DNA of 64,000 nucleotides from Athripsodes cinereus (Eukaryota > Arthropoda > Insecta > Trichoptera > Leptoceridae): positions 16,934,713-16,998,712 of the forward strand of contig OX388309.1 in NCBI GenBank assembly GCA_947579605.1, given 5' to 3'. A program made the position numbers and the translations under genes. Shown here in pieces: positions 42,990 to 54,333 of this stretch. Within the stretch, counting starts at the first letter, position 1; the number at the start of each line of letters is the position of its first letter. The notes under the pieces were generated by a model that was given only the letters and a program-made list of their open reading frames with translations, made no database searches and was not told the origin of the DNA.

Positions 42990-44804
42990 CAGTGGCGTGC
43001 CTTCCATACATGCAAAAAAGCAAAGCATGCCCAAGGAATAAATCAATAATTTTCGAAAGAAGTTTCTAAAAAAACTACGAAGTAAGTTTAAATTGATTTA
43101 AATTCACCGCCAAACGATAGCAAATCTTTTGCAAACTTCAGGTCAATAGCTAACATAGACAAATTTATGTGACCTCTAATGCACCCATAAAGCAAATTAA
43201 CCTTGATTTAAATTTCGCGCAAAATGTTCGCAAACCTTTGCAAACTTCAGTTCAATGGTTACCATAGATACATTAGTAGGTATGACTCCCAAAAATAGTT
43301 CTGTTTCGTTGCATCATAATATGGAGCTTCTATGTTCTCACACGCAGGGAAAGTACGTTAATAATAATATTATTTATTAACACAAATGCAAGTCTACATG
43401 CATGTGTAGTGGTACAAAATATATGGGATCTAGAAGCAAGCATCTCGGAAAGGTTTGTATGTATTAGTGCATACTGCATAAGACAGTAATAGGTATTATA
43501 TTTTATTATGTGTATTGGGCTTCGGTTGTGTCATTTTTAATAAATTATTTTTGATGAATTGAAGTTGTCCATTTTGTAAATTTATCTAATAGCGGTAAAA
43601 TGAAAGGTGTTTATTGAGATATCACATTCATTTTAACGCAATATAATATTGAGGTTCAATTTCATTCAATTAGAGGATGCAGATGAAAATCTTGATACTT
43701 TTTACGTCATTACTTCAACATTTATTTATATCTTACTTACGTAGGTGTTGTCATTAGTTGTAATATTATTTAATATTTTTCATAACTCAATTTATTTTTT
43801 TAATTCTTTTTATATGGGTGATGTTTAGTCAATAAGCAAAATTTCTTATAAAATCAAAGACATACTTTAAAATATTTTATTCGTTCTAGTGACTGCACAA
43901 AAAATTAACATAATTATTATCATTATTTTTATTTCAAGACAAACACAAAAAAAATCCATCTATCTCCAAATGTATTGTTTTTTTTGCGTTTTAATTTATT
44001 TTCAAATTTGCATCTGATTGTTGATATTTTTTTATATAGGTATATAAGTTGACTATAAATTAGACTTTTTTTTAGATAGTATTATTTTCCAATTAATTTG
44101 TTAATTTTTTTTTAACATAATTTTGATATTTAATTAAAATTGATAACTTGAAGTTAACAATTATAAATGGGTGTGGTGTATTATTTTATGATTATAATAT
44201 TATGATACTATTCCACTTTGTTTCTTAGAAATACTGTAACAATCTCTAAATATTTTTCTCTGATCCAAACATTTGTAAAATTCTATGTGTTTCGGATAGT
44301 AGAAGTTTAAAATTTATAGTGAAAAATAGTATTAAGTACCATAATTAATTCGATTGCGGGTGCCTTGCCTTATGGAAAGAAGGTATTCAGTTTCAAAAGA
44401 TTTGGTACATGCTTTTGATTATATTCAATAGTTATATTTGTTATTTGATTTTTTTTTACAATAAGAATTTCTTAACAAAGGGACTTTCACCCTTTATCAC
44501 TCTTCTTGGGAGTAGGTATAGGGTAGAAATAAGCCTCCCCCGTTCAACGTGAATCTGTGCAAATTGAGTAACTTTTTTTCATTTAATGATATTTATATTG
44601 TTCAAAAGTTGGTGTCATTAAAACGGTATATTGTAAAAGAGGGTCATCCAAACTATCTGGATGACTGTGGACAGAAAAATGTAGGTTTTGGCCAACAATT
44701 GGTTTCTAACATAGGTAGGTAGGTACATAGGTATTATAATAAATTTTACCTACTGTACCTACACAAACCGCATGCCCAATACCAAAAGTCTAGTCCCGCC
44801 ACTG
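42990..44804. mobile_element. hAT-type element, 1.8 kb (TSD TACCTACG)
   Basis: CAGTGGCGTGCC at the left and GTCCCGCCACTG at the right are inverted, with the identical 8-bp TACCTACG outside (42982-42989 and 44805-44812). The interior is AT-rich with no readable transposase and includes the repeat copy at 44485-44705. Likely a non-autonomous or strongly decayed element. Confidence 0.85.
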
Positions 44805-45320
44805 TACCTACGTACAGATATAGATGCCTAGACATATTGTGTTATGTTAGGCTATATTTTCTCTGCCTATTGCATATGTAAAACATGTACATGAATCGCA
44901 TGACAAGTTTTGCTAAACATCAAATGAAACTGAAATTATGAGTATTGAATGTGCGTGCTGTTGAGTACGTAAATAAATAAATACACAATAATTACATTAA
45001 AAGTGCATCTGTATTTATACTACATACCAGTAACGTCTCTTCCATGCTAGTCGAAAAGACGGATCTTACCTGTGGTTTCTATACGATTCAAAATAATTTA
45101 AAATTATAAATCCGATCATTTTAAATATTGCGCACAATGTATGAGAGCAGTGATTTCCTATAACATATCTCTGTATGAGAGTGAATTCCACTGGTCACTT
45201 ACCTTATATGACGTCGTTGGACGTATAAAAAAAAACCCTCCCTATGTTCAAACGAACTGTTCTAAATAGATAATTTTTTGTTTCAATGCGCGCAATATTT
45301 CTAATAGGGATTTTTGTCCT

Positions 45321-45412
45321 GCAGTTTGGTTGAGAATAGCTCAAGAGAATAATAATATGGATCTTATTATTCTCCGTATTATTATTCTCTGAGCAATTTT
45401 CAGCCAAACAGC
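45321..45412. repeat. imperfect hairpin, ~40-bp arms
   Basis: GCAGTTTGGTTGAGAATAGC then TCAAGAGAATAATAATA (45321-45358), and near its complement TATTATTATTCTCTGAGCAA, TTTTCAGCCAAACAGC (45377-45412). The loop contains GGATCTTATTATTCTCCG. Possibly a small inverted-repeat element; no target duplication seen. Confidence 0.65.
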
Positions 45413-46159
45413 ATTCATGGAACTCGGTCCTCACATTTTGCATACTCACTTTCCTCTAGAGCCCGGTCTATGTCCTTTGTGCTAGGGTTGTAACGGATGT
45501 CACTTTGCGGATACGGATGCGGATCTGGAGTGATACTGTTATGAGGATGCGGATTTTTAGTTTATGAAAATTAGGATGCGGATGCGGATTTTGATGTTGA
45601 TATATCTTTATTTTAAAACACGAAAAAATAATGAGAATTTTTCCTATACTTGATACTAGCTGTTTTTGTTCTAAAAATCTTGGGAAAGCTAAAATATTTC
45701 ATTTTCTCAAATAAATATCTATGACTAAAAAATATCAAAACTTAGAACATTACTTACTCCATGCAAAAATTTTCAATTAATTTTTTTATAAAGATATACC
45801 TATCAGGGTTTTTGATATAAACCCAAATACAACCAATTAATGTATTTAACATATGTTAGATTAGACTTTTTAATGCTAAAAATTAAAAGGATTTGATTTC
45901 ATGATAAACTGTAGCGCGATAAAAATGACCGCCGAAAAAAATGGAAAATAATATCACTAATTTGAAAGTCACAATATATCGAACAATGATCTGACAAAAT
46001 ACGAAAAAATCATTATTAGGATCTTATTAGTCACACATTAGGATCTTGGTAGTGAAACGATAATAATAATTTTATTAAATTTACGAACAAATTAGTCTGG
46101 GTTCATGCTAAATTCAAAAAGCTATATACATTTGAGTATTTCATTATACTACTAACACA

Positions 46160-46300
46160 CCAACACGGCATATTCCACAAGTGGGGTAGCCAGCGGACTA
46201 ATTGCAAGTAATTAACATGCAGATTGTCTTCTCTGTGATCCGTGACAATAAAAAATAAGATATTCATAATGGGTGTCTCTTCAATGAATAGTAGATCTTC
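46160..46300. repeat. interspersed repeat, CCCACAAGTGGGGTAGCC family (copy 3)
   Basis: CATATTCCACAAGTGGGGTA, then GTAATTAACATGCAGATTGT; diverged relative of 6525-6680. Its minus strand reads LHVNYLQLVRWLPHLWN, which may be an RT tail translation. Confidence 0.5.
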
Positions 46301-46431
46301 TTGTCTTATCACACAACCGACTTTATCAGAAAAAATTACAGAAAAGAGTGGGATACCTATTCTTTACTGGGTACTCCAAAGGTATTCATTTTAATTTATA
46401 TTGAATCAGGGTTACTTCAGGTACTATAAAT

Positions 46432-46960
46432 TTTACTATACCCTCACGCCGTGTCCCAAGTGGGGTAGGCAGAGAGAACGGAACGCCAAACAGATCTATC
46501 TTTACACACTTCCTTCGCTTCCTCCACATTCATACAGTTTCTCATACACGCACGTCGGTTCCTCTTACTCAACACGCGGCTGTCCTTGAGAATTTGATCC
46601 ACGTGATCAAGCCACGTGGTTCTCGGACGCCCACGTTTCCTCACACCCTTTCTTTCAGACAAGTATTAGGTACCTCTGTGTTATATATGCCAACTCTGGC
46701 ATAGTGTCCTAGAGAGAGTCCAAATATTAATAAATTTTCACCTAAACGGATAGATAGGAGTCCTTGGACTCCTGAAATATCCGAGAAATAAAGATATTTC
46801 AACATATATCCTTTTGTCATTCTTACCTCCTTCATTCGTTCAACATGTCCAAACCATCGTAGTTTATTCACGCGCATTCTGCCCACAACACTCTTCTTGC
46901 ATATAAATACTTTCTTATAAATTTTAAATTTTACTAATGAAATTCGTAAGACGAACATTA
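46432..46960 (-). pseudogene. non-LTR RT C-terminal tail (GRPRTTW family, copy d)
   Basis: Minus strand: RMRVNKLRWFGHVERMKEVR, MTK, then about 130 bp of unrelated sequence (46660-46795), then RKRGRPRTTWLDHVDQILKD, RNRRACMRNCMNVEEAKEVC, RSVWRSVLSAYPTWDTA and stop. NKLRWFGHV-RM and RGRPRTTWLD are the usual last conserved blocks of RTE/BovB-type and related RTs. The inserted segment splits the two blocks and makes this a broken copy. The 3' end after the stop is GGGTATAGTA. The two frames are in different registers. Confidence 0.75.
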
Positions 46961-47099
46961 TAAAGTAGTGATCATTTCATTTGGTCCGCTGGCTACACCA
47001 AATGATAGTAGTAGTAGTAAGAGTATTTCTTCTGTGCTATCAAAGGCGTACAAGCGACTCAGACGCTTACAGAAATGAGTGAGAGTAGGTAACAATATG

Positions 47100-47200
47100 T
47101 TTATTTATTTATTTATTCACATACGGCGCAAGCCTTTTACATGTTCAAATACAAGACAGACTACAAAAAGAAAAATATAAACAATACAAGTTCACACATA
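47100..47200 (-). repeat. non-LTR 3' UTR with (TTTA)n tail
   Basis: TTTATTTATTTATTCACATA then CGGCGCAAGCCTTTTACATG. Inverted form of the tail seen at 7600-7675. Confidence 0.5.
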
Positions 47201-48227
47201 TACACGTCATTGAGTTTAGAAATATAAAAAGAGTCAAGAATTATCAAATAGAGTCAATAAATTAATACACAAATTGTAGATTATGAACCATTAAACAGTT
47301 AAGACAATAAAATAAATTCAAATATCAAAAATTTAACATCAGCAATAAAATGTAAAAATCAATAAAAACTTACTAAAAACAAACAAAAAATACACTTAGA
47401 TGGATTATATTCAAATTACTAAATAGGTAAATGTTAAGAATATTTACTAATTTTTTAACACGTTAGTCTTCCTATCTCAAAAAAAAAACAAGAGAATTTC
47501 TTGAAAACAAAAGGATTTGGGGTACAATATGTCCAGCCATAATATAATGTAAAGTTTTTCTACATCTGGTAAGGAGTACAATAGATCACAAGGTCCCAGT
47601 ATATTCAACACCCAATATATCATCTGGTTCGGTCTATCTTTTAACAAACATTTCAAATCTCATACTCCAGAATATTGGCCAAATGTGTTGCACATGATTG
47701 AAATGGCATACCTGCTATATCTACCAGGATGGAATTAGTAAAATATAGTTTTAATATTCTTATTTTAGAAATGTATTCTCTGACGATGAAGTTTTTAATA
47801 TGGACGACGAAAAAATTGACATCCTCATCACTTCCTCAAAGATTTTTGAGGATGCGGATCTCTTAAAACAAAAGTTGCGGATACGGATGTCAAAATCATG
47901 CGGATGCGGATGTGGACATTCGTTACAACCCTGCTTTGTGCACCATTCGACCAATACTCGGTTACGTTTTACAACATGATACACTATAATTATATAGCTG
48001 TAGTTTGTACACAACTAATCTCGCACTCCGTAAGTTTTTTCGGTGTGTTGAGGAGCGGGTAACGGTGTATAAAGACCGCATCACACGACATGTTATGTCG
48101 TAAATGTACCAAAAAATATAAATATATTTTTAGGTAAATTTACGACCTGTAAATATAGACACAAAAATTATAAAATCAATAGGTATTGACATGTAAGTGT
48201 AATTTGTATAAGGTTTATATCGATAAC

Positions 48228-48270
48228 TAGCTGTCCGCCCCAGCTTCGCAATGGGTAGATAGGTATTTAA
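48228..48270 (-). repeat. inverted copy of the CTAGT terminal motif
   Basis: AACTAGCTGTCCGCCCCAGC then TTCGCAATGGG; its complement resembles CCCGTGCAACGCCGGGTA...AGCTAGTT at 23689. No matching partner end was found nearby. Confidence 0.4.
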
Positions 48271-48394
48271 GAAACTTTAGTTTTTATGCAGATATTAAAA
48301 AATATTTTATTTCTAATTTTTGTAAAAAGATCATTATATATACCAAACAAAAGCCATTAAATTTATTGAGTCAGAGCTTCCCTGTAAACGATAT

Positions 48395-48720
48395 TTGTCG
48401 TTGTTTTATTTTGTGGGTGAATGGATGAATGTAAATAAGTTACGATGGTTTCGGCATTTGGAAAGAATGAATGAAGACAGAATGACCAAGAAGAAATATT
48501 TGGTGGAGAGGAATGGTGCTCGGAGACGTGGACGTCCGAGGATCAAATGGCAAGATCATTTAAATGAAATCCTACAGGACGGTCACGTGTTGAGCACATT
48601 GAACAGGAGAAAATGCATGAGAAATTGTATGACAGTAACAGAAACGAAATATGTATGCTAGGATAGAAGGAAGTGGCGCTCGATTGCTTCTGCCTCCCTC
48701 GCAAATGAATGTGTATATAT
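48395..48720 (+). pseudogene. non-LTR RT C-terminal tail (GRPRTTW family, copy e)
   Basis: Reads MNVNKLRWFRHLERMNEDRM, TKKKYLVERNGARRRGRPRI, KWQDHLNEILQDGHVLSTLN and RRKCMRNCMTVTETKYVC, then TAG, DRRKWRSIASAS. The most complete copy of this family in the window, lacking the RT core and ending near 48700. The TAG replaces the codon before DRR. Confidence 0.75.
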
Positions 48721-48724
48721 GTAT

Positions 48725-49640
48725 GTATTTCTGTTGTTGATAAGTTTTTCGCGACGAGGTATGTATGTATTGATTGTCTTTGCGGACACATCGCGTATTT
48801 TTACACGTATGTATTTATATAGATATTATGTATAATGCTCATCTATCGAAGTTATAATACTCAAAAATGTTATAATAGTGTTAATTGCATGTATAGATTT
48901 CATGTGTTAACTAATAATTCAATAAAAAAATATTTGAATTTGAATTTTTATTTCAATCATTTAAGCATATATGGAAGGCACGCGACTGAAATGTACTTGT
49001 ACATATACCTAACTATATGCATGTTGAATTAAGAGTTGGAAATTTGAATCTAAGGATGCAAGATTCTAGCTCTTCGATTGTACTTAAATTAAGTATGTAC
49101 GTACATTTATAAAAAATATTAATATTGTGCGCAAAATCTGAATGTTATGTATCGAATAGATGCCGTAGGTATCTATATATAATTCATAATTTTGATATAT
49201 ATGTTCTATGTGTTCCATGCACTCTAAAAACGAATGATAAGAATAAGTAATAATTATGTAGAATGCTATAATCGAATAAGACAATCATACTCTTACATTT
49301 TGATGTTAGGTATTTTATAGCACAGATAGGTAGGTGTTCATGTATAAATATCAAGATAATATGCTAATGAAAATGAAGCGTGACATCTTAATTATAAAAA
49401 AATTGAAACTTAAATACTCTCCTTTACAACATACATATTAAGAAAATTCATGAAATTACAATTAGATGATTGTTCATGTACAACAGGGATTCCCAAACCA
49501 CAGATCACATCTAGGTTTTTACAAAATAAAATATACAATAATTGTTTATCGTACAAAACATATGTTTAGAAAAATATTATTATTATACACATTTTTTTAT
49601 TGTTTACCCGAATTTAGACACAACGTGCAGATGACAAAAC
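48725..49640. other. no recognisable gene; possible hAT left tip
   Basis: AT-rich. CAGGGATTCCCAAACCACAG at 49484 looks like a hAT left terminus, but no right end with matching duplication was identified. Confidence 0.35.
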
Positions 49641-49643
49641 CAT

Positions 49644-49893
49644 TCTCGATTGGAGATAATGTAACATGGTGCAAAATCTAATCGTAAGAAGTGAGAAAGC
49701 GTCCCAACGCTAACAAATTGGCTCTGGGCTGGCTTAAGTGATTACTTACTGAACTTGATTATTCCGGCGCTATAAGCTATATCGCACTTAAGCCAGCCTA
49801 GAGTAATTCGTAAGCGTCGGGACGCCTTTCTCACTTCTTCCGATTAGATTTTGCACAATATTACATTGTGTAAACATGGTTCTCCAATCGAGA
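49644..49893. mobile_element. 250-bp MITE with ~100-bp inverted arms
   Basis: Left TCTCGATTGGAGA ... GCAAAATCTAATCG-AAGAAG, TGAGAAAGCGTCCCAACGCT, GGCTGGCTTAAG. The right arm is the inverted series with a few substitutions and a short insertion (CATGTTTACACAATG). The centre is ~45 bp. No target duplication was defined, so the superfamily is open. Confidence 0.8.
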
Positions 49894-50291
49894 TGTTTGA
49901 TTGGTTTTGGATAAAACGTAAATTAATTAATAAATTTTGAACTGTGAATATTTCCTTAAAACCCGTTACAAAATCATCAACCTATAATTACGTATGTACC
50001 TACAGACTAGTAACTGTAACTATAGTAATGCAGTATTGATAATTTCGGAGAGCATCAATCAAAAATGATAATATTGTGTGTGTTATTCTCCAGATAAAAT
50101 ACTACATATCTCCATAAAAATAAGTCAAAGTAATAGCTGGATACACACGTATAGATTTATCTGTTCAACTAGAACAATTTATCTCTGATTTGTCAAATCT
50201 TAGAGATAAATTTGCAGGTTAGTGTTGTCTATAAAAACTGAAAGATCCACGATAAATTGGTCATGAATAGTGACAGATAAATTGGTCCATT

Positions 50292-50600
50292 TTATCTGTG
50301 ATGCAATACACACAAGAAGATCAATCGGTGGTGCCGGTGGCAGATAAATCGTACCAATGTACCCTTTACTAAAGACAACAAGTAGTTAAAAGTATTTTCA
50401 TTCATGTGTAAGTAGTTCTTAAAATCATCAGGATCATCTTCTCGTATCACTTTCAAAAACAGCATGTGATGCAGATGTTTCCTCCATAACCACGTTTTAA
50501 CCAACTTTGTTCGACTTTTACTTCTTCTGAGCCATTTTACGGTGCTATAACCCAGTGTGCCGCGGCACACGCTTTGCGGAACACTGCTATAACCCATCAT
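50292..50600 (-). pseudogene. PIF/Harbinger transposase N-terminal fragment
   Basis: Minus frame: LVKTWLWRKHLHHMLFLKVI, REDDPDDFKNYLHMNENTFN, YLLSLVKGTL. This matches the W...W / L..ED...F.NF.RM....F..LL..V start of Harbinger DDE transposases (~60 residues). It then runs into subterminal sequence, so the catalytic DDE part is deleted. Its beginning is split by the 34-bp mini-hAT at 50553. Confidence 0.75.
50553..50586. mobile_element. 34-bp hAT remnant (TSD CTATAACC)
   Basis: CAGTGTGCCGCGGCACAC then GCTTTGCGGAACACTG: begins CAG, ends CTG, tips CAGTGTGCC/CAGTGTTCC inverted. It is flanked on both sides by CTATAACC (50545-50552 and 50587-50594). It appears to be two termini with practically no interior, inserted in the Harbinger fragment. 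Confidence 0.7.
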
Positions 50601-51459
50601 TCAAAGGAAAGCAGGATACTAAGATTATGGTTACGTACGTCTACGTTCATTGACGTAATAAGTCCAGGGGTAAAAACAAGGGGAACCCTGACGATGTTTA
50701 TACCTAACTGATATTATCGGTCAAATTTTATGGAAATCCAAAAGACCAGCGATCGTATAAATATATTTTAAATTTAAAAGATAAATCGTTTGTTCAGCAT
50801 ACATGTACCAAATTAACTGACCGACAAATTGGTGACACAAAATCGCTTAGATAAATTTGCTTGTTAGTGTCAAAAGACTGATTTATCTTAAAGATATTTT
50901 AAACCAATTTATCCGCCGATTTATTGGTGCAATTTATCGGTGAGATTTATCTTTACGTGTGTATCCAGCTAATGGAATTTTTAGATGAGTTCACCTAAAC
51001 TCAATAAATTCCTTATGCAGTAACAAAATTATACTGTTTCACTCTGTAAGATTAATATGCTAATGGTCTCGTTTATAATAATGATAAGAGACACCTGCGC
51101 TATGGAAGCTAAACATCGGTGTATTTTGGATGTTTTTATAGCAAATACTTCTATAGGGAAATACTTCTAAATCACATAGAATATTAATTGTTTTATCAAA
51201 GAGAACAATTAGGGCTTTTCTCTGCATGAAAGAGAATCTTGCAAAACTGCATTCAGAGAACAAGGAATCCTACCCGTATCATTACTTTAAAATAGGTATA
51301 TTAATGTAATGCATAGAAACATTTAGATGGCACTCAATAAAAGTATCATAATTACAATCCACGTACTAAATAAAAGCATAAAATTAAACCAATAGAATAA
51401 AGACCCTCTTGGTTGGATCGTAAAACTTTACAACAAGCTTCCAGATGGGTTAATTCCAT

Positions 51460-51506
51460 AGACTTTAATACTATATAATATTAATATGTATATAGTATTA
51501 AAGTCT
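51460..51506. repeat. perfect hairpin, 17-bp arms
   Basis: AGACTTTAATACTATAT (51460-51476) and its complement (51490-51506). Looser similarity continues outward (TTAATTCC / GGTTAATTC). Confidence 0.8.
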
Positions 51507-51622
51507 TTGGTTAATTCACGTCAATTCACCAGGCCTGCGTAACCCATCACTTCCGAATTTTATGATTTTTTATTTACAAGTTGCTATGACCAAGTTTTGA
51601 AACCATGCCATTTTTGGTCAAG

Positions 51623-52067
51623 GTCAGTGGTCGGCAAAGTGCGGCTTGGCATACTGCTCTTTGGGCCCGTAAATGCGGCTCTGAAGACCTAGACTAAAGT
51701 CAAATTCGTTAGAGAACGAAAAATTAGAAAACGTGAAATTAGAAAATAAATTTAAAAAGTTCGTTACATAACAAAAAGAATTTCACCGTACAAAATTCAT
51801 GTCATTAATTACCAAATTGCAGTGTTTGCGTATAATCCAAAAAGCTGTCAATCGAAAACTATGTAATGTCTCTAATTTTTTTACTATTGATTGTTAAAAT
51901 CTTCATTTAGTATGAAATCAAGTTTTACTCAGTGTACCCCTAATTCAGCGAAGCTCTAAAATTAAAGGTTTACTAAATTAATAACCAGATTTGGCTCTCA
52001 TTTTTTTTTTTTGATCGATGTAATGTACATATTTGGCTCTATGGCGAATGAGTTAGCCGATCACTGG
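51623..52067. mobile_element. hAT MITE (TSD TGGTCAAG/A)
   Basis: CAGTGGTCGGCAAAGTGCGG at the left and AGCCGATCACTGG at the right. Outside are TGGTCAAG (51615-51622) and TGGTCAAA (52068-52075), an 8-bp duplication with one change. The 445-bp interior has no ORF. GCGGCTC and TTTGGCTC words near the ends are usual for this group. Confidence 0.75.
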
Positions 52068-52075
52068 TGGTCAAA

Positions 52076-53668
52076 TACTTTCCAAGTCATCGAGGTTCAA
52101 AGTTTACCAGTAAGGTCCGTTTTTGTCATTATCAACGTTGTGCAGCTCAAGAGATAAAAAAATTATAACTCTGTTAATCCTTAATATTTTCTTGTGATAG
52201 TTTTATCATTTATTCTGTGATATGTACTTATGATATATTAGAAAATGTTTTGATGTGTTATGTTGCTTTGAAAAATATATAATTAGCAAATTTTGAGGTT
52301 AGTAAACGTGTAAAGGAGAGGCAGTATGGTTACCTAATTGTTTTTTCTTTACAAGTACCTTAAAAATCAATTTAACAGGTTATGAAAGAAAATTTGTGGT
52401 ATTTTACTTGCCTGAGCTGCAGTTTGCCTGTTTTACACCCTCACTTTTCAGTACAATGTACATCATCGGAGAAAGTGTAAATCGGCTCGTAAATCTATTT
52501 ATCTACATAAAAGCTACACTCGTTATATTTATTGGATATACACCATTACATCACTTTTTATAAATGATAAAACTTACAGATGTCCAAATTCATGTTTAAC
52601 ACACTGAGGGTATTTGATAAACACTAGTCTCAAGGATCCTAGCCACCTAGTTATGAATATATATTAAAGCTAACTTGTATTAAAACTGAAATTAAGAAAT
52701 GCACACAAAAACTGGCATAATTATGTGTATTTTATATTTATAAATGATAATATTGTATAAATAGATTTATATTGATAATATAATTATGCAGTTATATTAT
52801 AATTATAAGAATAATAGCTAAGCAATAACAGGTCAACATAATTTTGTTTGTTTATCAATGATATACTGACTGTATAATGTTCATTTTGACATGAATTAAG
52901 GTATTTTCATCATTTTTAACATACTATTCAAATTAATATTGTTCTTATTATGTAATTAAGAAATATAATATGATATTTAATTAATATGTAATTTAGGGGT
53001 TAAGTCTTCTTTCAATTCTAGTACCCTCATGGCCTCATACCCACTTTATATACAGTTTGTTCTATGACTAAGATAACTGCTATGATGTCACGTCAGAGTA
53101 GATAATGGCAACTATCGATAGCACATCAGTGCTACTAGACAATAATAACTAAGCATCCCCTATTAGTGAGCTCAAGTTGCATGACATTCCAATCTTCTCA
53201 TGGATATAATGTCCATCTCTGCAATACTCAACTCTCCAGGAGTCAGGGTGCCAGCCAAGATTTATTAATTTAAAGATTCTATTAACTGTGACAATATTGA
53301 CTATGCTTCTTAATAAAATAATTAAATTCTATTTATTTCAAAATATTTTAAAACTTATGGCATAACCTAGTGGGGTAGTCTGGCGGGTGAAATCGTCACT
53401 ATGTATATAATTATTTTATCAATATACCTATTATGAATTAAAAGAAATTGTTAGCAACTTTTAAGGAGAACCCAGATTTATAAATAGTGCTAAATCGAAA
53501 TACAAGTTTTAGTACCTAGATATAAATAGAAAAAATCTTCATATATGTAAATACCTACTTATTCACTGACTAAATCAATACGCTAGTTCAATTTGAAAAA
53601 AAAAATAAGAACTGAATTTATTTTTATTATAGTGGGTGAATATCTCCAGTTTTTTTAGGTAACTATAG
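52076..53668. other. AT-rich stretch, nothing recognised
   Basis: About 1.6 kb with no coding signal. A GC-richer, non-repetitive patch at 53010-53300 has no recognised match. Confidence 0.4.
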
Positions 53669-53670
53669 AA

Positions 53671-53800
53671 TAATAAATAAATAAAACTTTATTGCCGTGA
53701 AAATAGGCAGTATTCAAGTAAACATTAACAGCAAGTATCAAAAGAAGGGCTTATCGAATATGCGATTTATTCCAGCCAACCCGGAATATACCTATGCAAA
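53671..53800 (-). repeat. non-LTR 3' end (ACTTTATTGCC tail)
   Basis: AATAAATAAATAAAACTTTA TTGCC is a reversed AATAAAG tail. GGCTTATCGAATATGCGAT then follows, reminiscent of the GGGCGAGTTTATC...GCGATATC series at 17090. Confidence 0.45.
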
Positions 53801-53890
53801 TCACATTTATTAACCAAGTTGGGGGCATGAACATAATGTTAAGAAAAGATCAACTAAGTAGTTTTAAAATAATGATCTAGAATTCTAGAG

Positions 53891-54325
53891 CATAGATGGC
53901 CAACCTTTTCAGTAGCCGGGCCAAATTTCTGAACGAGATTTCCTACCGGGCCGCACAACAATATACTCCATATATGGAACATTTGATAATTTTACTTCAA
54001 CTTAAAATCTCTACCCCCGTAGCTAAATTTTCAAAATGGTATAGGAATTTGAAATGTTTCAAAACTCCTCGGTTTTCTTTTAGAATATTTTCTCAAAATA
54101 CCTCTTTCAAAAAAGTAACGGGTACTTGTACCGACTATTATTTAAAAAAACATTTCAAATTCCTATACCATTTGGAAAATTTGGTGACGGGGGGGGGGGG
54201 GGTAGAAATTTTAAGGTGAAGTAAAATTACGAAATGTTCCATATAAGGAGCATATTGTTGTACAGCCCGGCAGGAAATGTCATTCTGAAATTTGGCCCGG
54301 CTGCTGAAAAGGTTGGCCACCCGTG
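53891..54325. mobile_element. hAT MITE with ~170-bp inverted arms (TSD TTCTAGAG/ATCTAGAG)
   Basis: CATAGATGGCCAACCTTTTC at the left and GAAAAGGTTGGCCACCCGTG at the right are inverted; the complementarity runs inward about 170 bp. TTCTAGAG (53883-53890) and ATCTAGAG (54326-54333) flank it. A G run (about 13) is at 54189-54202. The piece CCTATACCATTT-GAAAATTTGG-GACGGGGG-GTAGAAATTTT is shared with two other hAT elements here. Confidence 0.85.
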
Positions 54326-54333
54326 ATCTAGAG

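Larger units (their letters stand above)
45483..47933. mobile_element. hAT element, 2.45 kb (TSD CTTTGTGC), with nested insertions
   Basis: TAGGGTTGTAACGGATGTC at the left and GACATTCGTTACAACCCTG at the right are inverted. CTTTGTGC flanks both (45475-45482 and 47934-47941). The subterminal regions carry many GGATGC/GGATAC hexamers (45500-45595 and 47815-47915). The interior holds the CCCACAAGTGGGG repeat (46160-46300), an RT tail on the minus strand (46432-46960) and a non-LTR 3' UTR (47100-47200). No transposase frame was recognised. Confidence 0.88.
50135..50970. mobile_element. PIF/Harbinger-like element, internally deleted (TSD AAT)
   Basis: AGCTGGATACACACGTA at both ends in inverted orientation, with AAT outside each (50132-50134 and 50971-50973), the 3-bp duplication typical of PIF/Harbinger. 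Subterminal GATAAATC/CAATTTATC words are abundant. A remnant of the transposase is on the minus strand. Confidence 0.85.

Noticed and set aside
54189..54202. G-run as a G-quadruplex or sequencing error
   Set aside because: It lies in a hAT arm whose partner arm has CCCCCG at the same place, so it is an expanded homopolymer. Single G run only, not four tracts.
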